A stretch of DNA of 64,000 bases from Ianthella basta (GCA_964019415.1 OZ025875.1:6765306-6829305), one strand, 5' to 3'; positions 12,201 through 32,032 are shown, numbered from the stretch's first letter. Program-made: numbers and translations. The notes: generated by a model from the sequence alone, not told the origin.

Positions 12201-15200
12201 CAATAATGGAGGACCAGCGAGTCATGACATAATTATAGCCATGATTCGCTCATATAGTCATCATAGGGTAGCCTTTTAGCCAGCACACTCCTCCAGGCAC
12301 AAAGTAACAATTGCTCATTTAGAATGTCATATAGATCAAAAAGCAGTAGGCAAACATTTGACAGTTTGGTAGGGATGCTTTCACTGGATATGACTGGCTG
12401 CTCTGGAGACTTGAAACTTTTGCAAACCCAACGGTCTAGTGTGTCTTGATGTATCTTTCAGGCCAACAACAATACTGTACCCCCAACTATCTGATTTACT
12501 GAACGTACATGGGAAAATTGCTAGCAAGTAGTTCGAGGTTCAGGGGCGCCCTGGCGCCCCACGAGTTTTTTAACTCGAAATACTTGTTGTCTCAATATTA
12601 TTGGTAAAAAGTTCGTAATCAATATACAATGGTATGCTGTCTCAGAATGGCACTGTGTTTAGCTGCCACCTCCCAAAAAAACAGACAGCCTCCCTGGCCC
12701 CAAGTAGCACTAAAGCATTGCAATCTACCTCTATAGAGCGGCCACCCCTCTATAAAGTTAAGTTAGAACTGGACAACAGGCACGCGGTTGTTCTAGACAG
12801 GTATTATGATAGCATTTTCGCCACATATGTACACCATGCAGACAGATCATGAATGTAAATCATCAACACAGGTCTCCAGCCCCATCATCAGTTTCAATTC
12901 AGGGCTTTCATTCACTTTTCAACCTTCTCTTGCCACAACATCATTTACTATGTATTACTGGTATTATACTTACTGCCATGTTCAGTTTCATATAATTCAC
13001 TAATATGTACTAATGCAAGCCCTCACAGTCATAGAATCCTGTTGAAGCTTGATGCATTGAAATTTTGCTCAATATTCCTTATTACAAAGTGCATGGCATT
13101 GTCATTAATGTTCCTTAATTCATTTTACTCAGCATCAGTCAGCATGTAGCTGTTGTGAACACTAGTATTATTGCATAGAATGAATAGACTGGCATGTTTT
13201 GGTAGTACTGACGAGACAAAGAATGGATACGTATGAGAACAGAAAAACTCAATGTCTTCTCTACACTATCTTCAGAGCAACTTTACGACATGCTGAATAC
13301 TACTCTAACCATACTCTAACCATATGCACACTTTCTGATGATGCATCATAATCTATGACATCACACTGTCATTCAAGCAAAATCAACTCTTAGATTATTC
13401 AATCTGGCAAAGGAAACATTCCACAACCACACCTTCACACCTGAAATCATGTACAATAACAACACTTGGATGGAAGGTTGCACAATGTGTACACTACATT
13501 TAATCATGTGTACTAACTTGCACTTGAGATGGACAGAGAGAAGAAGTTGGTAGCAATATTGGTGCAGTACAGTTCTCTGTTTTGGAAACTGCCAACATCA
13601 GTTGGATTCACTACCAGTGTTGCTGTAGCTCCATTTCTTGTATGAGTCACTCCTCCAGTTTCTAGTTGTCCTCCATTGGCAACAAACCTAGCTGTTCCAC
13701 TGCTGACAGTGCAGGTGATCCCCCCAATCCCATCTGGACCAGATATCTGTTGTAGATCAGTTATGGGGAACTCATGAGGTATGAGTCTCCCAAAGCTGTG
13801 GACAACACTACCGCCTGAATGTTGAGAGTGTAAGAGTGCAATTATTATATACATACGTAGGAACACACCACTTGCTCATGTGCTTATTAGCATACAGCTA
13901 TACATAGTAATCACATACCAGTGACTCTGAGTGTAAAGCTTCCATTAGCTTTCTGTCCTCCTGTAGCTGTCACCTGACAGGTGTATGTCCCTCCATCACT
14001 GATGGAAGTTATGTTGACAGCCAAGATGTGTTCATTGTAGACCTTTCTACCATAGTACCCTTCTACTTCACATGGCTTGTTTGGATAGGTCCAGGTGTAG
14101 CTGAGTGGTGTTCTATATGGTAGACCAACAACCTGACAGACTAGGATGAGTTGAGTTCCAAGGGGAACTGAGTCTCCAGATGTGAGGACACTGTTGTGTG
14201 TGTAGCTGTCAAGCACAACTGCAGGAGACTCTACTGTATATTAAAATCATTACAAATTGCATACTGGGAATTAGCATGTTCCTAGCAATTTAACAGTCTA
14301 TTATTCTGCAAGGGACATATTTTGCTCGGAGTCACTACTTTATAGTACTGGAAGTACCCTAAGGCTACTAATTTCACTGATACTGATTTCAGCACATCTT
14401 GCATGTAGTGAAAACTTTGCTAAAACTTTGTCTCCTAAAATTTTAATGGTAATGCAGGCAAAATGTTTATGCACAGAAACACTTAAAAATGTTAAAATTA
14501 CCGGTAGTACCCACAAATTCCTGGACTTTCAAAACACTAAATTATATTGTCATGAAAATTTGTATATACCCTTAATTAAGGTAACTATTATTAATGGTGA
14601 CATGGCTGTCATTGGCACTTCCATCTTTGATAGCTTAAGGAACAATCCCTGATCATAATTACCACTCAATAAAACTGAGTGCACAGTTACCACATGCAAT
14701 CGCTACCCCTAACAATGGTTGCCAGTAAATGATCACGAGAAAGGTTCTAAGCAGATTAATCTTCCGCCTCTGCTCTATGAACTCTATACACCTAGCTGCA
14801 TACACATCCCTCTCTGATGAACATGATTCTGAATGTGTATCATCTGGCCATTGGACTCTGTGTGTATTTACATCAGCATTATCCATGCACTAATGTTCTC
14901 TTTGTTATCAGTCTACAAGTCCTGAATGTTTACTTCTGCCCATGTTTGGAGCTATTGATAATCGATGGTACACAGTTAATCTTATCTCTTGCAACTAAGT
15001 GGAGCTAGAAAATGGTTCAGCATGTACAGCTGCATCTGTTTTATATATAGTATTTGTGTACACACACTCTGTATATATGTATGGACTGCTGCAGTATACA
15101 CTTCCGGTCACATGCCCGAGGTTGCAGCTTTGCGCAGATTCAAGGTTTGCGCACAACATATACATTGCATGAGTCTGGCATGCATGTAGGGGACTGTGCA

Positions 15201-15806
15201 TGATGCTGCAGCTGGATGCATGGATAGGTAGTCATAGATGCTGCTATGTGCAGTAGATTTATTAGTGGGTATATTCTGTAAGACTTGGTACATGAGACCC
15301 AGTATAATCATCACAGAGTGAATGGCATGCTCATTCACTTTGTTCAAATCACTGGGAGTAGTCATTACCATGCAGCAACTTTTGTAGTAACCATTGTGAA
15401 GAATTGCCAGTGATCAGTAGGTCTGATCTGTTATTTCATGTATCACATGTTGCTGCATAAAATAACCATACATCAAAGCAAGCTACAACTTTGCATCTTC
15501 AGGGTGAAAAAGCAGCCAGGGCCAGTATGGCCATGTTATATCAATTACCTCCATACAGTACAATAAAGTGTAATTAGCACACAGCCTATAGTAAGTACAT
15601 GGTCTTCACTGTGACAGTGGCATACAGTAGATGAAATTGTATGAGAGGCAATGATATGGTGAAGGGTAGACAACTCAATGCATCAGTTTGCACTGGAACA
15701 CATTCCTTCTTTATTGTATGTATCTAATTCCAGGAATTAAAGTATATCCAACAGCCTAGCTAGTCAGGATATGTTGCGCAGATGTTACATATACTGTATG
15801 GTGCAG

Positions 15807-15901
<95 letters not shown>

Positions 15902-16297
15902 TGTGTGTGTGTGTGTGTACATCTATCTGCCAATACTGCAGTATACATTTTTGCATGTCACATGAAAGAAGAATAAAATAAATATACTGATCATAGCTTA
16001 GTAGCATGCACTCAATCATTCAATATGCATACACACTAATAAGTCACTTCATATTCTAGTGTATTCAGTTTTTGTTTGCTGATTGACAGTGTACACAAAT
16101 GACGCATACCTAATCTCTCAATTCTACAGGTAAATAATATGTGTTTGTCCCAGAAATGACTAGAATTAAGTCTCCTCATTGTGTGAATTTGCCTCTACAC
16201 CCAAAGTAGCCGATTACTCACCAGTTGCACAACGCCCTGACAGCAGTCCAGCTACCAGTGGAAGAAGACACCAGATTGAGTCTACTCCTCTCTCCAT
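8331..16297 (-). CDS. Ig2-FN3-2 transmembrane receptor, array copy B (complete)
   Basis: Coding exons in transcript order: signal 16297-16222, Ig1 14230-13919, Ig2 13814-13518, FN3a 11584-11300, FN3b 11060-10770, linker 9722-9642, membrane/tail 9295-8331. They join in phase 1 with GT-AG borders to a frame of 768 residues. The signal peptide begins MERGVDSIWCLLPLVAG. Ig1 has the extra cysteines of its C-strand region as CEVEGYY, but the usual CPNGPC pair reads YPNKPC, so one cysteine is missing. Ig2 has NCTVSS/ITCTVSS and LYCTN but no core tryptophan. The protein should be a type I surface receptor: two Ig, two FN3, short mucin-like stalk, one helix, long tail. A second linker exon (10274-10471) is present but unusable. 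The Ig2-FN3a intron carries a transposable element missing from copy G. Confidence 0.82.
9642..9722 (-). CDS. Linker (stalk) exon of copy B
   Basis: Twenty-seven codons rich in Ser, Thr and Pro (DVPDMHPPVPSSTSTSSPT and onward), with acceptor AACTGTCAG after a pyrimidine tract and donor GTAACGCC. It probably forms an O-glycosylated stalk next to the membrane. Confidence 0.75.
9723..10273 (-). other. Intron between the distal and proximal linker exons of copy B
   Basis: AT-rich intron. Compared with copies D, G and H it lacks several hundred bases near 9830, where GTGGTGTATC joins directly to AAGTTAAGATG, indicating a deletion here or insertions in the others. Confidence 0.5.
10274..10471 (-). 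pseudogene. Dead distal linker exon in copy B
   Basis: The sequence is clearly a Ser/Thr/Pro linker (repeated CCTACACCACC/TCTAGCACA blocks) with acceptor TTATCCAG and donor GTAATGATG, but in the phase-1 frame shared by all other exons it reaches TAG after nine codons, and an internal indel shifts frame again. Because neighbouring exons share phase, it can be skipped without harm. Confidence 0.65.
11585..13517 (-). other. Ig2-FN3a intron of copy B
   Basis: Carries a hairpin-ended insertion at about 11722-12588. The remainder (12589-13517) is ordinary sequence shared with copy G at 56110-56840. No coding potential was recognised in it, despite short chance frames such as 12634-12852. Confidence 0.6.
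11722..12588. mobile_element. Non-autonomous element with GC-rich terminal hairpins (copy 1)
   Basis: The left end has the hairpin GGGGCGCCGAAGGCGCCCC followed by TATATTGTTTTCA and a TA tract. The right end is a nested palindrome: CAAGTAGTTCGAG pairs with CTCGAAATACTTG around GGGGCGCCCTGGCGCCCC. Copy G has an empty site at about 56108-56130 (TGTCATGTTCTGGCTCCTTT then GTCTCAATATC), so this is an insertion of about 870 bp. No clear target-site duplication was seen. Terminal hairpins without target duplication recall Helitrons, but the diagnostic CTRR end was not found. A relative lies at 32730-33950. Confidence 0.65.
14231..16221 (-). other. Intron 1 of copy B
   Basis: Shares nearly all its length with intron 1 of copy G (57552-59489). 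It contains the conserved CCCATGTTTGGAGCT block near 14939 and a long TG tract at 15809-15918. Nothing coding was recognised. Confidence 0.6.
15809..15918. repeat. (TG)n microsatellite in intron 1 of copy B
   Basis: About 110 bp of TG with one TACG interruption; the homologous tract in copy G is at 59003-59141. Confidence 0.95.
16222..16297 (-). CDS. Signal-peptide exon of copy B
   Basis: Twenty-five codons plus one base, ending ...LLSGRCAT before a GTGAGTAATC donor. The start is the only ATG in frame with the hydrophobic core. Confidence 0.85.
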
Positions 16298-17220
16298 CGC
16301 TCTCCATATAACAAGGTCCAACTGTGTCAGTAGTGAAAATTGTTTAGTGGTTATGTGGTCTACATACTACATTAGCAATGTTATGGTACTGCAAAGTCTA
16401 TATGTTTATTTTCATGTTTCTCAGTACGGCTGGCACTTAGGTTTGTTGATGCTATGGCTATTTCCCAAGAGTGAGCTGGGTGCATTAGACTAATGGATAT
16501 GCAGCATATGCTCATGCCCAATTTGAATGCATAAGCTCAAGGCAGTGCTTCATTCCAAACAGCAAGGTGCAGCTACACCTGATGGAGAGGCAGCTCTGGA
16601 GGTAATGTATTCACAGCAATAGAAATCATTGCTAGTGTACTAAGGAAAACTCTTGAAAGTAACAACACTATCACACCATCTGTTATGTGCAAAAGTTATA
16701 TTCAGGAGTAACATTGGAGACTACACTGAGAGGTAAAGTTAGAGAGAATGCATGGTTGAGCATGGGAGACATGTGGTTAATGAACCTCGACATCTAAAGC
16801 TTAGATGCATCACAGAGGAGAAACCAAAGTCAGTGGACATGTATTGATGCCTCGTTGCCTGAAATGTGAGCATCAACACAGGCAGTGAGATGTGTATTGC
16901 TAATTGCATAAATTGTAAAAAGCTATTTGTTGTCTATTTGTTGTATTATGTCACATGTTACATGCCGTTGAAGTACATGCCAATGAGCACATGTACTCCT
17001 TGCATCGACTGCATTCCTTCAGTGCATGGCCAACATGAATCACGTTCACAATAACTAAATAACTTTTGCACTTTGAAATGATGCATTCTTTAAAGAAGTA
17101 TCATAATTAACTCATACCCTGTTGTTATTATGTAAGTGAACATCACTGTGCAGCAGATCTAATGTGCTGTATATATATAGTAAGTCACACTTTTCACCCT
17201 GACTAGTGTAATACTGTTAC
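16298..17220 (-). promoter_or_regulatory. Conserved intergenic/promoter region between copies C and B
   Basis: Contains the 3' flank of C and the 5' flank of B. It shares with the G-H interval the variant TGAAGTACATGCCAATGAGC (about 16969-16988), which the other intervals lack, marking these two as the same duplicated junction. Confidence 0.6.
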
Positions 17221-18176
17221 TCATTTCTGCTGCCTGTCCACCACAGCATAGTCGTAGTTACTATCCTGAGTTGGAGGCCAAGCTCCACCTCTTGTGTTGT
17301 AGTACTGTTCCCCATCACGGACAAAGGGAGGGGGTACTTCAGGAATGTCTTCCTCATCCTCATCTGTCTCTTGCTTCATTTCCAAATGCTTCTTGTAGGA
17401 AAGGGGTGCTGTAGGAACAAGCTTCCTCTCCTCACTCTCCTGCTCCCATTGTTGCTGGCTCCTCTTGTCCTTCTTCTTGGTCATGTCTGGTTGGGTATAC
17501 AAGTCATCACATGGTGCAGCTACTTCTTCACTGGTGACTTCAATGTCTTTTTCTGTCTTCATATTCTTCTTCGTTTTCTTTGCCTTGTTAGGTTGGGCAT
17601 AAAGCTCCTCTGGCTTCATTGCTTTGGTGCTGGCAGTCTTCCTCTTCTTCACTTTGTCAGGCTGAGCATAAAGTTCCTCTGGTGTTGCCACCTTAGAACT
17701 GTCCTTCGAAGCAGATTTCTTCTGCTTTGAAATTACATCTTTTACTGAATCTTCATGACATCCTCCACCACCCCATTTCTGCTCAACTTTAAACTCTTCA
17801 CAGTGACCTTCTCTACCTGCAGCGAACGATCTTTGATCCACCTCACTGTAATGGGCAGAGTCATAAACATTAGCACTGAAGGAAGCAGTGGCAGATGCTG
17901 GGTTGATGAAGATGTTCTCAGCAGTGGCATAGTCATATGTGTCCTCATTGTATCTTGAACTTTCAGAGGGCTGATGTCTTACATTTTGGCAAGTGTCAGG
18001 ATTGTCCACAATGTCTTCAACTTTAGTTGGTCCAACTTCTTCATTGGATTGAGACTCAATAGCTTTCTTAGCATTTATCTTTCTCCTTGCCTTCACCACA
18101 ACTGCTATCACTCCCCCCACCAGTGAGAGGAGGAGGAGGACCACCAGGAGGGAGACCACCACACCAGCTATAAGGG
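17221..18176 (-). CDS. Membrane and cytoplasmic-tail exon of copy C
   Basis: About 318 residues. The helix and KARRK stop-transfer are followed by IESQSNEEVGPTKVED, a membrane-proximal stretch nearly identical to copy D but different from B, G and H. It then has DYATAENIF, HYSEV, three YxxP motifs (YAQP, YAQP, YTQP), EQYYNT and NYDYAVVDRQQK. The three-repeat arrangement matches B and G, so the tail is B-like in its distal half and D-like near the membrane. Confidence 0.85.
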
Positions 18177-19740
18177 CTGGGAGAATAAAACAGAGATGGC
18201 TGGGCATGCACATAGCTGTGAGGGGCTTAAGGCAAACACAGTATACATCTCCTACACTGATACAATAGCTCTAACTGAGTAAAGTATGTAGAAGTGACGT
18301 TGTAATAATTATATAGTAGATGCATGAGATGTGTATGGTAGATGTACATGATGTAGATGTATGATGTGAAGATGTTAGTATGCATTTAGGATTAAAGCTA
18401 TACCAGTTGATGAATCGACTCTTTTGTTTAATAAGTAATTTTGTATGACTATGTATGCAGCAGCTGCTGTGGCATTACCTGTTGTGTTCAGTGGTACAGT
18501 TGGTGTAGGGGAACCTGTGCTTATACTTGATGGACCAGGTAGTGTAGGGGTACTTGTACTAGACAGTACAGGGGGAGGTATGCCTGTGGAAAGTGTAAGA
18601 GGACAAAATACTCTCTTTCAACAAGTGTATTACACCATTGTTATGTACACTTGCAGCTATAATCCATCAACCTAACAACTGAATGCAGGACGTTTCAGCC
18701 CGAAGGCCTTCGTCAGCTGCGTACAAAACTGAGAATGTAGTGTGATTGAATATACATTCTCAGTTTTGTATGCAGCTGACGAAGGCCTTTGGGCCGAAAC
18801 GTCCTGCATTCAGTTGTTGAATAATCTGCTACATATTGCCCACAAACTACGTATTCACCTACATATATATCAAATGATCACATCATTCTATGCAATTCGT
18901 TGCAGAATTTTGCCAATGCATTTGAATAGGAGACAAGATTCTGTATATGAGTATTTCAACATTACCTCAATGTTGAAAGTATACCACTTACACTAGCACT
19001 CACCAGGTGATGCGTGGTTGTACTGTACTATTACTGCACTCCTGTCTGACTTCCCAGCTGAGTTGACAGCCTGTACTGCAATGTTGGTGTACACTCTGTT
19101 CCTCTTAAGTCCTGTCAAGTTGTAGTGGGTCAGGTTGCTCTCAGTGTCAATTGAATATTCTGTGCCACCTTCTGGTGTGTAGTATATGACATAGTGCAGT
19201 ACCTCTCCATTGGGTTCAGTAGGAGGTAGCCAGTTCAGTTCTACTCCATCCTCAAATTCCCTGGTAACAGTTAGGTGCTTGGGTGATGATGGTACTGTGG
19301 GGTAGGCAGTTCAGTACATAGTCAGATAATAGAAGGAGCAAGTTGTATGGAATCAATGCTCACTTGTTTCTTTAGCCATAGCACTCTTCACTGCTGGTGT
19401 TGCACTCCTCCTAGTACCACTGTCAAGTGCCCATGCTGTAATCTTGTACTGAGCACCTGGTACTGCAGGGCTGATTGTAACTTGCCTCTTTCTCATTTGA
19501 GCATTCACATACTCTCCTATCATTGGTACTCCAAATCGGAACACTTCATATCCAGTAATTACACGAGTTGTTGCAGTGTCATTCCTCTCCACTTGATACT
19601 TCACACTTGTACTGGTAGCTGTATTGACAGTGAGCCTTGGGACACTGAGTGGATCTAAGTAATAGACATATTAATGAACTATAATTTAATGCTCACACAT
19701 GTGTGCACACACACATGCACACACACACGTACACACACGT

Positions 19741-19783
<43 letters not shown>

Positions 19784-22704
19784 TTCAAGCACACACAACA
19801 TGCACACACACCACACAACACAGACAGACAGACTGACACACACATGCATGCACATAAAGGCACATGAATATAGACACATGTGTACACACACTTACTATCT
19901 ACAGTATATATATTTCTTGTCACGCTTATCAATGAATCAAAACATCAGTAGACACTCATCTATATCTGTCACCAAGGTTCAATAGCTCAATGAAATGGTG
20001 GTATACCTAAACACCTACTGCATGTACCACTACCACTCACAAGTGGTAAAATCATGACTACCCAACATATAAACTAATATATGTTCAGTATATAGTCACA
20101 CACTCACCACTAGAAGTCATGACTGCATTTTATCTCTATCACACTAGTGTACAATGTTTACTTTGCATGTTATCATACATGCACTAACCTGCACTTGACA
20201 TGGACAGAGAGAAGAAGTTGGTAGCAGAATTGGTGCAGTAGAGCTGGAAACCACTACTGTCAGATTGGCTCACTACTAGAGTAGATGAAGCGCCATTCAT
20301 TGTCTGAGTCACTCCTCCAGTTTCAATCAATTTTCCTCCATTGGCAACAAACCTAGCTGTTCCACTGCTGACAGTGCAGTTGATCCTCCCAATCAAAACT
20401 GTACCAGATATCTGTTGTAGATCAGTAATGGGGAACTCATGAGGTATGAGTCTCCCATAGCTGTGGACAATACTACCACCTGCAGTGTATGGTTCAGAGG
20501 GTATAATACAAAGCACCTTTCATAACCTGTTCACTTATCGTACAGCTATAGTGCAACACATACCACGGACTTTGACTATTAAGCTTCCATTATCTTTCTG
20601 TCCTCCTGTAGCTGTCACCTGACAGGTGTATGTCCCTCCATCACTTGTGGAAGTTGTGTTGACAGCCAAGATGTGTTCATTGTAGACCTTTCTACCATAA
20701 TACCCTTCTAGTTCACATGGTCCATTTGGACAGGTCCAGGCGTAACTGAGTGGTGTTCCATAAGGTAGACCAACAACCTGACAGACTAGGATGAGTTGAG
20801 TTCCAAGGGGAACTGAGTCTCCAGATGTGAAAGTACTGTTGTGTGTGTAGCCCTCAATCGCAACCGTAGTTAAGTCTATACAAAATTGATATGACAAAAT
20901 ATATAACATACAGGTACTATATAGGTATATATGCATAAGCACCTACTGTATAGGGTGGCAGCTAACATGACTATTCTCATCACCAGACCGCTCTAGAAAG
21001 GTGTAGGGACTATAGCCATGACGATGCTAAAGGCTAGTTGGTATAATTCATTGAGTAATGTTATTTATCTGTAGCAAAGTTCAGATAACATTCCCTATGT
21101 ATAGATACTTCAATATTTATCAAAAGCATCTTTGTTTCAGAGATAATTAAAACCCTCTCAATCAAACGTACTTACATAAATGGTTATATATAAAAGTCCT
21201 TTAATCTTTCAGTTTACCATTCCTGCTCTAGCTGCTTATATACATAGTGCATAAGAACTGGGTTGATGCTAACCCACAATATTAACTTTGTGAGCCTGGA
21301 ATGGAAGGGTTTCAGAGTGGCCCAACTTGACTACCTCTTGTGTTGAATGACAGTTATGGCTAACTATTCTAGTATAAACAGCAACCAGGAAATCTGATCC
21401 TCTCTCTATCTCACTCACAGCATGTGTACCATCTCGTCATTGGACTGTGCAATTGCATAAAATTTTAAATGCTTTATTTCATCAGTTGTGCTAATGCACA
21501 CATTTATCTACAAGCCCTGAGTGTTTACTTCAGCCCATGTTTGGAGCTGTTGATGATAACTCCTAATGGACACAGCTGGTGTTGTCTCTTAACTAAATGG
21601 ATCTCAAACTAGAAATGAACCAACAGTTACTATTTTTCTTGTATGCAGTAGCTGTGAAGACACTCTTTGTATACATACTCATGCATGCAATGTCATGAAT
21701 GGTAGCTCTTGTATACCGTAGTATGAAGGAGATCTCTAGTGAGGTTAACTTTTGTGGCAGACACTATTTTATATAGCATGCAATAACATAAGTATTCATA
21801 TTACCCTTGGGGGTGAATTAGTTAGTGTATACAGTGATCACAGATCATGAGTGAATCAGTTCTCTAGTGAAGGCTTTGGGGTAGTGACTTTGTGAAGAAA
21901 TTCCACCCATCTGCATGTATGACTAGCTCTGGTTTGTTCCCCCATGTATTAGTTACCATTTAAAAAATGATACATTAGCTGTAATTAACACCTAGTCTGT
22001 GGTGAGCACAGGCCTCTACTGTGACATGAATAAATGTACATTAGAGGAAATGGATGCTAAAGACAACTAACTGTAACTAGCACATGCAGGACCACTGCAG
22101 CTGTATAGTCTTGCATCTCAGATGTGCAACTGAGTTGTGTCCAGCAACAGATTGTCAGATTATAATTAGCTCGGTTGACTCTCGTAACTCTCCTTGCAGA
22201 CTGATGCAAAAATAAGAAATGTTGTTATTATGGTTGTTCCATACCCCACATGACTACTGTTCACTAAGGCTAAAAACACAATTATCTAGTGATCAATAGA
22301 GCTTAACAAGTCGAATCTCATTCCGTATAGGTGAACTTCCTAAGTCATGAAGCAAGGACATAGGCAAGGGAGGGTATTAATGGTCCCATTTGGGTTATGC
22401 TGCTCCATTGTTTGAAACTCTGCCTTATATAAAGTGTAGCTACGTAGTTGTGCTGGTGGTAAGTATAGTATAATTATATACCTTAGCTCTCCATTTCTAT
22501 GTGGTATATAGTCACAGAAATGGCAATTATACACATGGTTCAGGAACAGGCTGTTCAAGTTGTAGTACTGGTAAATACTCTGTGTCTGCCTGAAGAAGGT
22601 ATTCAGTTTTTCAAGTGATCTATCTCACCTGTTGCACAATACCCTGACAGCAGTCCAGCTACCAGTGGAAGAAGACACCAGATTGAGCCTACTCCTCTCT
22701 CCAT
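17221..22704 (-). CDS. Ig2-FN3-2 transmembrane receptor, array copy C (complete)
   Basis: Coding exons: signal 22704-22629, Ig1 20875-20564, Ig2 20479-20189, FN3a 19654-19364, FN3b 19294-19004, linker 18583-18479, membrane/tail 18176-17221. They sum to exactly 774 codons including the stop, giving 773 residues. Ig1 contains CPNGPCELEGYYG, giving two cysteines beyond the canonical pair. Ig2 differs from the others where the second cysteine strand is reached (SDSSGFQLYCTN), two codons shorter than its relatives. FN3b reads ...NWLPPTEPNGEVLHYVIYY and has no stop. This is the most compact unit (5.5 kb) because its linker-FN3b intron lacks the ~1 kb block present in D and H, and carries a different foldback. 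Confidence 0.83.
18479..18583 (-). CDS. Linker (stalk) exon of copy C
   Basis: Thirty-five codons (GIPPPVLSSTSTPTLPGPSS and onward), acceptor TTTCCACAG, donor GTAATG. Its start differs from the DVPDMHPP type of copies B and G and matches copies D and H. Confidence 0.75.
18674..18818. mobile_element. Foldback element, arms of about 65 bp
   Basis: AACAACTGAATGCAGGACGT at the left is the complement of ACGTCCTGCATTCAGTTGTT at the right; the arms continue through GAAGGCCTTCGTCAGCTGC and TACAAAACTGAGAATGTA with a very short loop. It lies in the linker-FN3b intron of C and is absent from D and H. Confidence 0.85.
19683..19900. repeat. CA-rich microsatellite in the Ig2-FN3a intron of copy C
   Basis: A pure CA core around 19744-19782 is flanked by ACACATG/ACACGT variants. 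Frames through it encode only His-Thr or Cys-Val repeats. Confidence 0.9.
20876..22628 (-). other. Intron 1 of copy C
   Basis: The conserved CCCATGTTTGGAGCTGTTGA block is near 21535. Unlike the other copies there is no TG tract and no LINE. Nothing coding was recognised. Confidence 0.6.
22629..22704 (-). CDS. Signal-peptide exon of copy C
   Basis: Twenty-five codons plus one base, ending ...LLSGYCAT with donor GTGAGATAG. Confidence 0.85.
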
Positions 22705-23628
22705 CACTCTCCATACAGGTCTGACTGTGTCTGTACTAAAAATTGTTTAGTGGTTAAGTGGTCTACATACTATGTTTGTAGTCATGATACAGTACTTCAA
22801 AGTCTAAGTTTATTTTCATATTCCTGAGTATGGTAGCTTGCACTTAGGTTTGTTGATGCTATGGCTATTTCCCAAGAGTGAGCTGGGTGCATTAGACTAA
22901 TGGATATGTATGCAGCATATGCCCATGCCTAATTTGAATGCATAATTAAGCTCAAGGCACTGCTTCATTCCAAACAGCAAGATGCAGCTACACCTGATGG
23001 AGAGGCAGCTCTAGAGGTAATGTATTCATATCATTAGCAATCATTGGTACTGTACTTAGGAGAACTCTTCAAAGAAACAACACTATCACACCATCTGTGA
23101 TGAGCACAAGGTATTCAGGATTAAGATAGGAGACTACACTGAGAGGTGAAGTCAGAGGGAATGCATGGCTGAGCATGGGAGACATGTGGTTTATGAGCCT
23201 CGACATCTAAACCTTGATGCACCACAGAAGACAACCCAAAGTCAGTGGACATGTATTGATGTCTCATTGCCTGAAGTGTGAGCATCAACACAGGCAGTGA
23301 AATGTGTGTTGCCAACTGCATAAATCATAAAAAGCTATTTGTTGTCTATTTGTTATATTATGTCACATGTTACATGACACTGTGCTTGAACACATGTACT
23401 GCATGCATCGACTGTATTCATTCAGTGCATGGCCAGCATTAATCCAGTTCACAATAACTAAATAGCTTTCATGCACACTTTGAAATGATGCATTCTTGAA
23501 AAAAGTACCCTAATTAACTCATACCCTGTTGTTATTTTGTAAGTGCACATCACTATGCTACAATGTACTGTACTTATATGGTAAGTCACACTTTCGCCCT
23601 GACTAGTGTACATATATAATACTGTTAC
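22705..23628 (-). promoter_or_regulatory. Conserved intergenic/promoter region between copies D and C
   Basis: Same arrangement of blocks as in the B-A interval, including CCCAAGAGTGAGCTGGGTGC and AAGATGCAGCTACACCTGAT on the plus strand. Contains the 3' UTR of D and the promoter of C by position. Confidence 0.55.
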
Positions 23629-31116
<7,488 letters not shown>

Positions 31117-31936
31117 CACCCTCTGTGTAGCCAGGCCTGACTGTGTCTGTACTAGAATTGTTTAGTGGTTGTGTTCTACATAACCACTAAATTACATACT
31201 ACATTTGCAGTGTTATGGTACTGCAAAGTCTGTGTTTATTTTCATGTTCCTGAGTACGGAGGCTTGCACTTAGGTTTGTTGATGCTATATATGGCTGTTT
31301 CCCAAGAGTGAGCTGGGTGCATTAGACTAATGGATATGTATGCAGCATATGCTCACTGCCTGTTGTAAATGCATAAGCTCAAAGCACTGCTTCATTCCAA
31401 ACAGCAAGGTGCAGCTACACCTGATGGAGAGGCAGCTCTAGAGGTAATGTATTCACATCAGTAGCAATCATTGGTACTGTACTTAGGAGAACTCTTGAAA
31501 GAAACAAACACTACCGCATCATCTGTGATGAGCACAAGGTATTCATAATTAACATTGGAGACTACACTTAGAGGTGGACATGTATTGATGTCTCATTGCC
31601 TGAAATGTGAGCCTCAACACAGGCAGTGAGATGGGCAGTGTCAATCGCATAAATTGGTAAAGCTACAGTATAATATGTCACATGTTACATGACACTGGAC
31701 TTAGGGAGCAAGGAGCACATGTACTCCATGCATTAGCTGCATTGATTCACTGCATGGCCAACATGGATCAAGTCCACAATAACTGAACCAGCTTGCACAC
31801 TTTAAAATATGCTACATTCCTGAAAGAAGTACCCCAATTCACTCACACCCTGTTGTTAGTTTTGTAAGTGCACATCACTGTGCTACAAATCTATAGTAAG
31901 TCACACTTTTCACACTGACTATTGTTATACAGTTAT
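31117..31936 (-). promoter_or_regulatory. Conserved intergenic/promoter region upstream of copy D
   Basis: The usual conserved blocks are present (for example AAGGTGCAGCTACACCTGAT near 31405). Its right end is the 3' flank of the remnant unit R, so the arrangement is preserved even though R has decayed. Confidence 0.5.
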
Positions 31937-32032
31937 TCATTTCTGCTGCCTGTCCACCACAGCATAATCGTAGTTGCCATCCTGAGTTGGAGGTCCAGCT
32001 CCACCTCTGGTGGTGTGATACTGTGCCCTATC
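31937..32032 (-). pseudogene. Tail-exon stub of remnant unit R
   Basis: The last ~96 bases of a tail exon: TGA stop, VVDRQQK, NYDYA and the PPTQDG region, followed upstream by a shifted GGAGCTGGACC match that ends near 32032. All further upstream parts (helix, linker, FN3, Ig) are missing from 32033 to 35421. Confidence 0.8.

Noticed and set aside
12634..12852. Plus-strand frame of 72 codons after the element in copy B
   Set aside because: The homologous intron of copy G (about 56180-56350) has indels that break the frame, so it is not conserved as coding.
14231..14900. Possible SINE or small RNA in the AT-rich block near 14430-14560 (repeated near 57730, 27340 and 46260)
   Set aside because: Shared blocks follow the unit duplications; I could see no A/B box, poly-A end or stable fold that would define a family.
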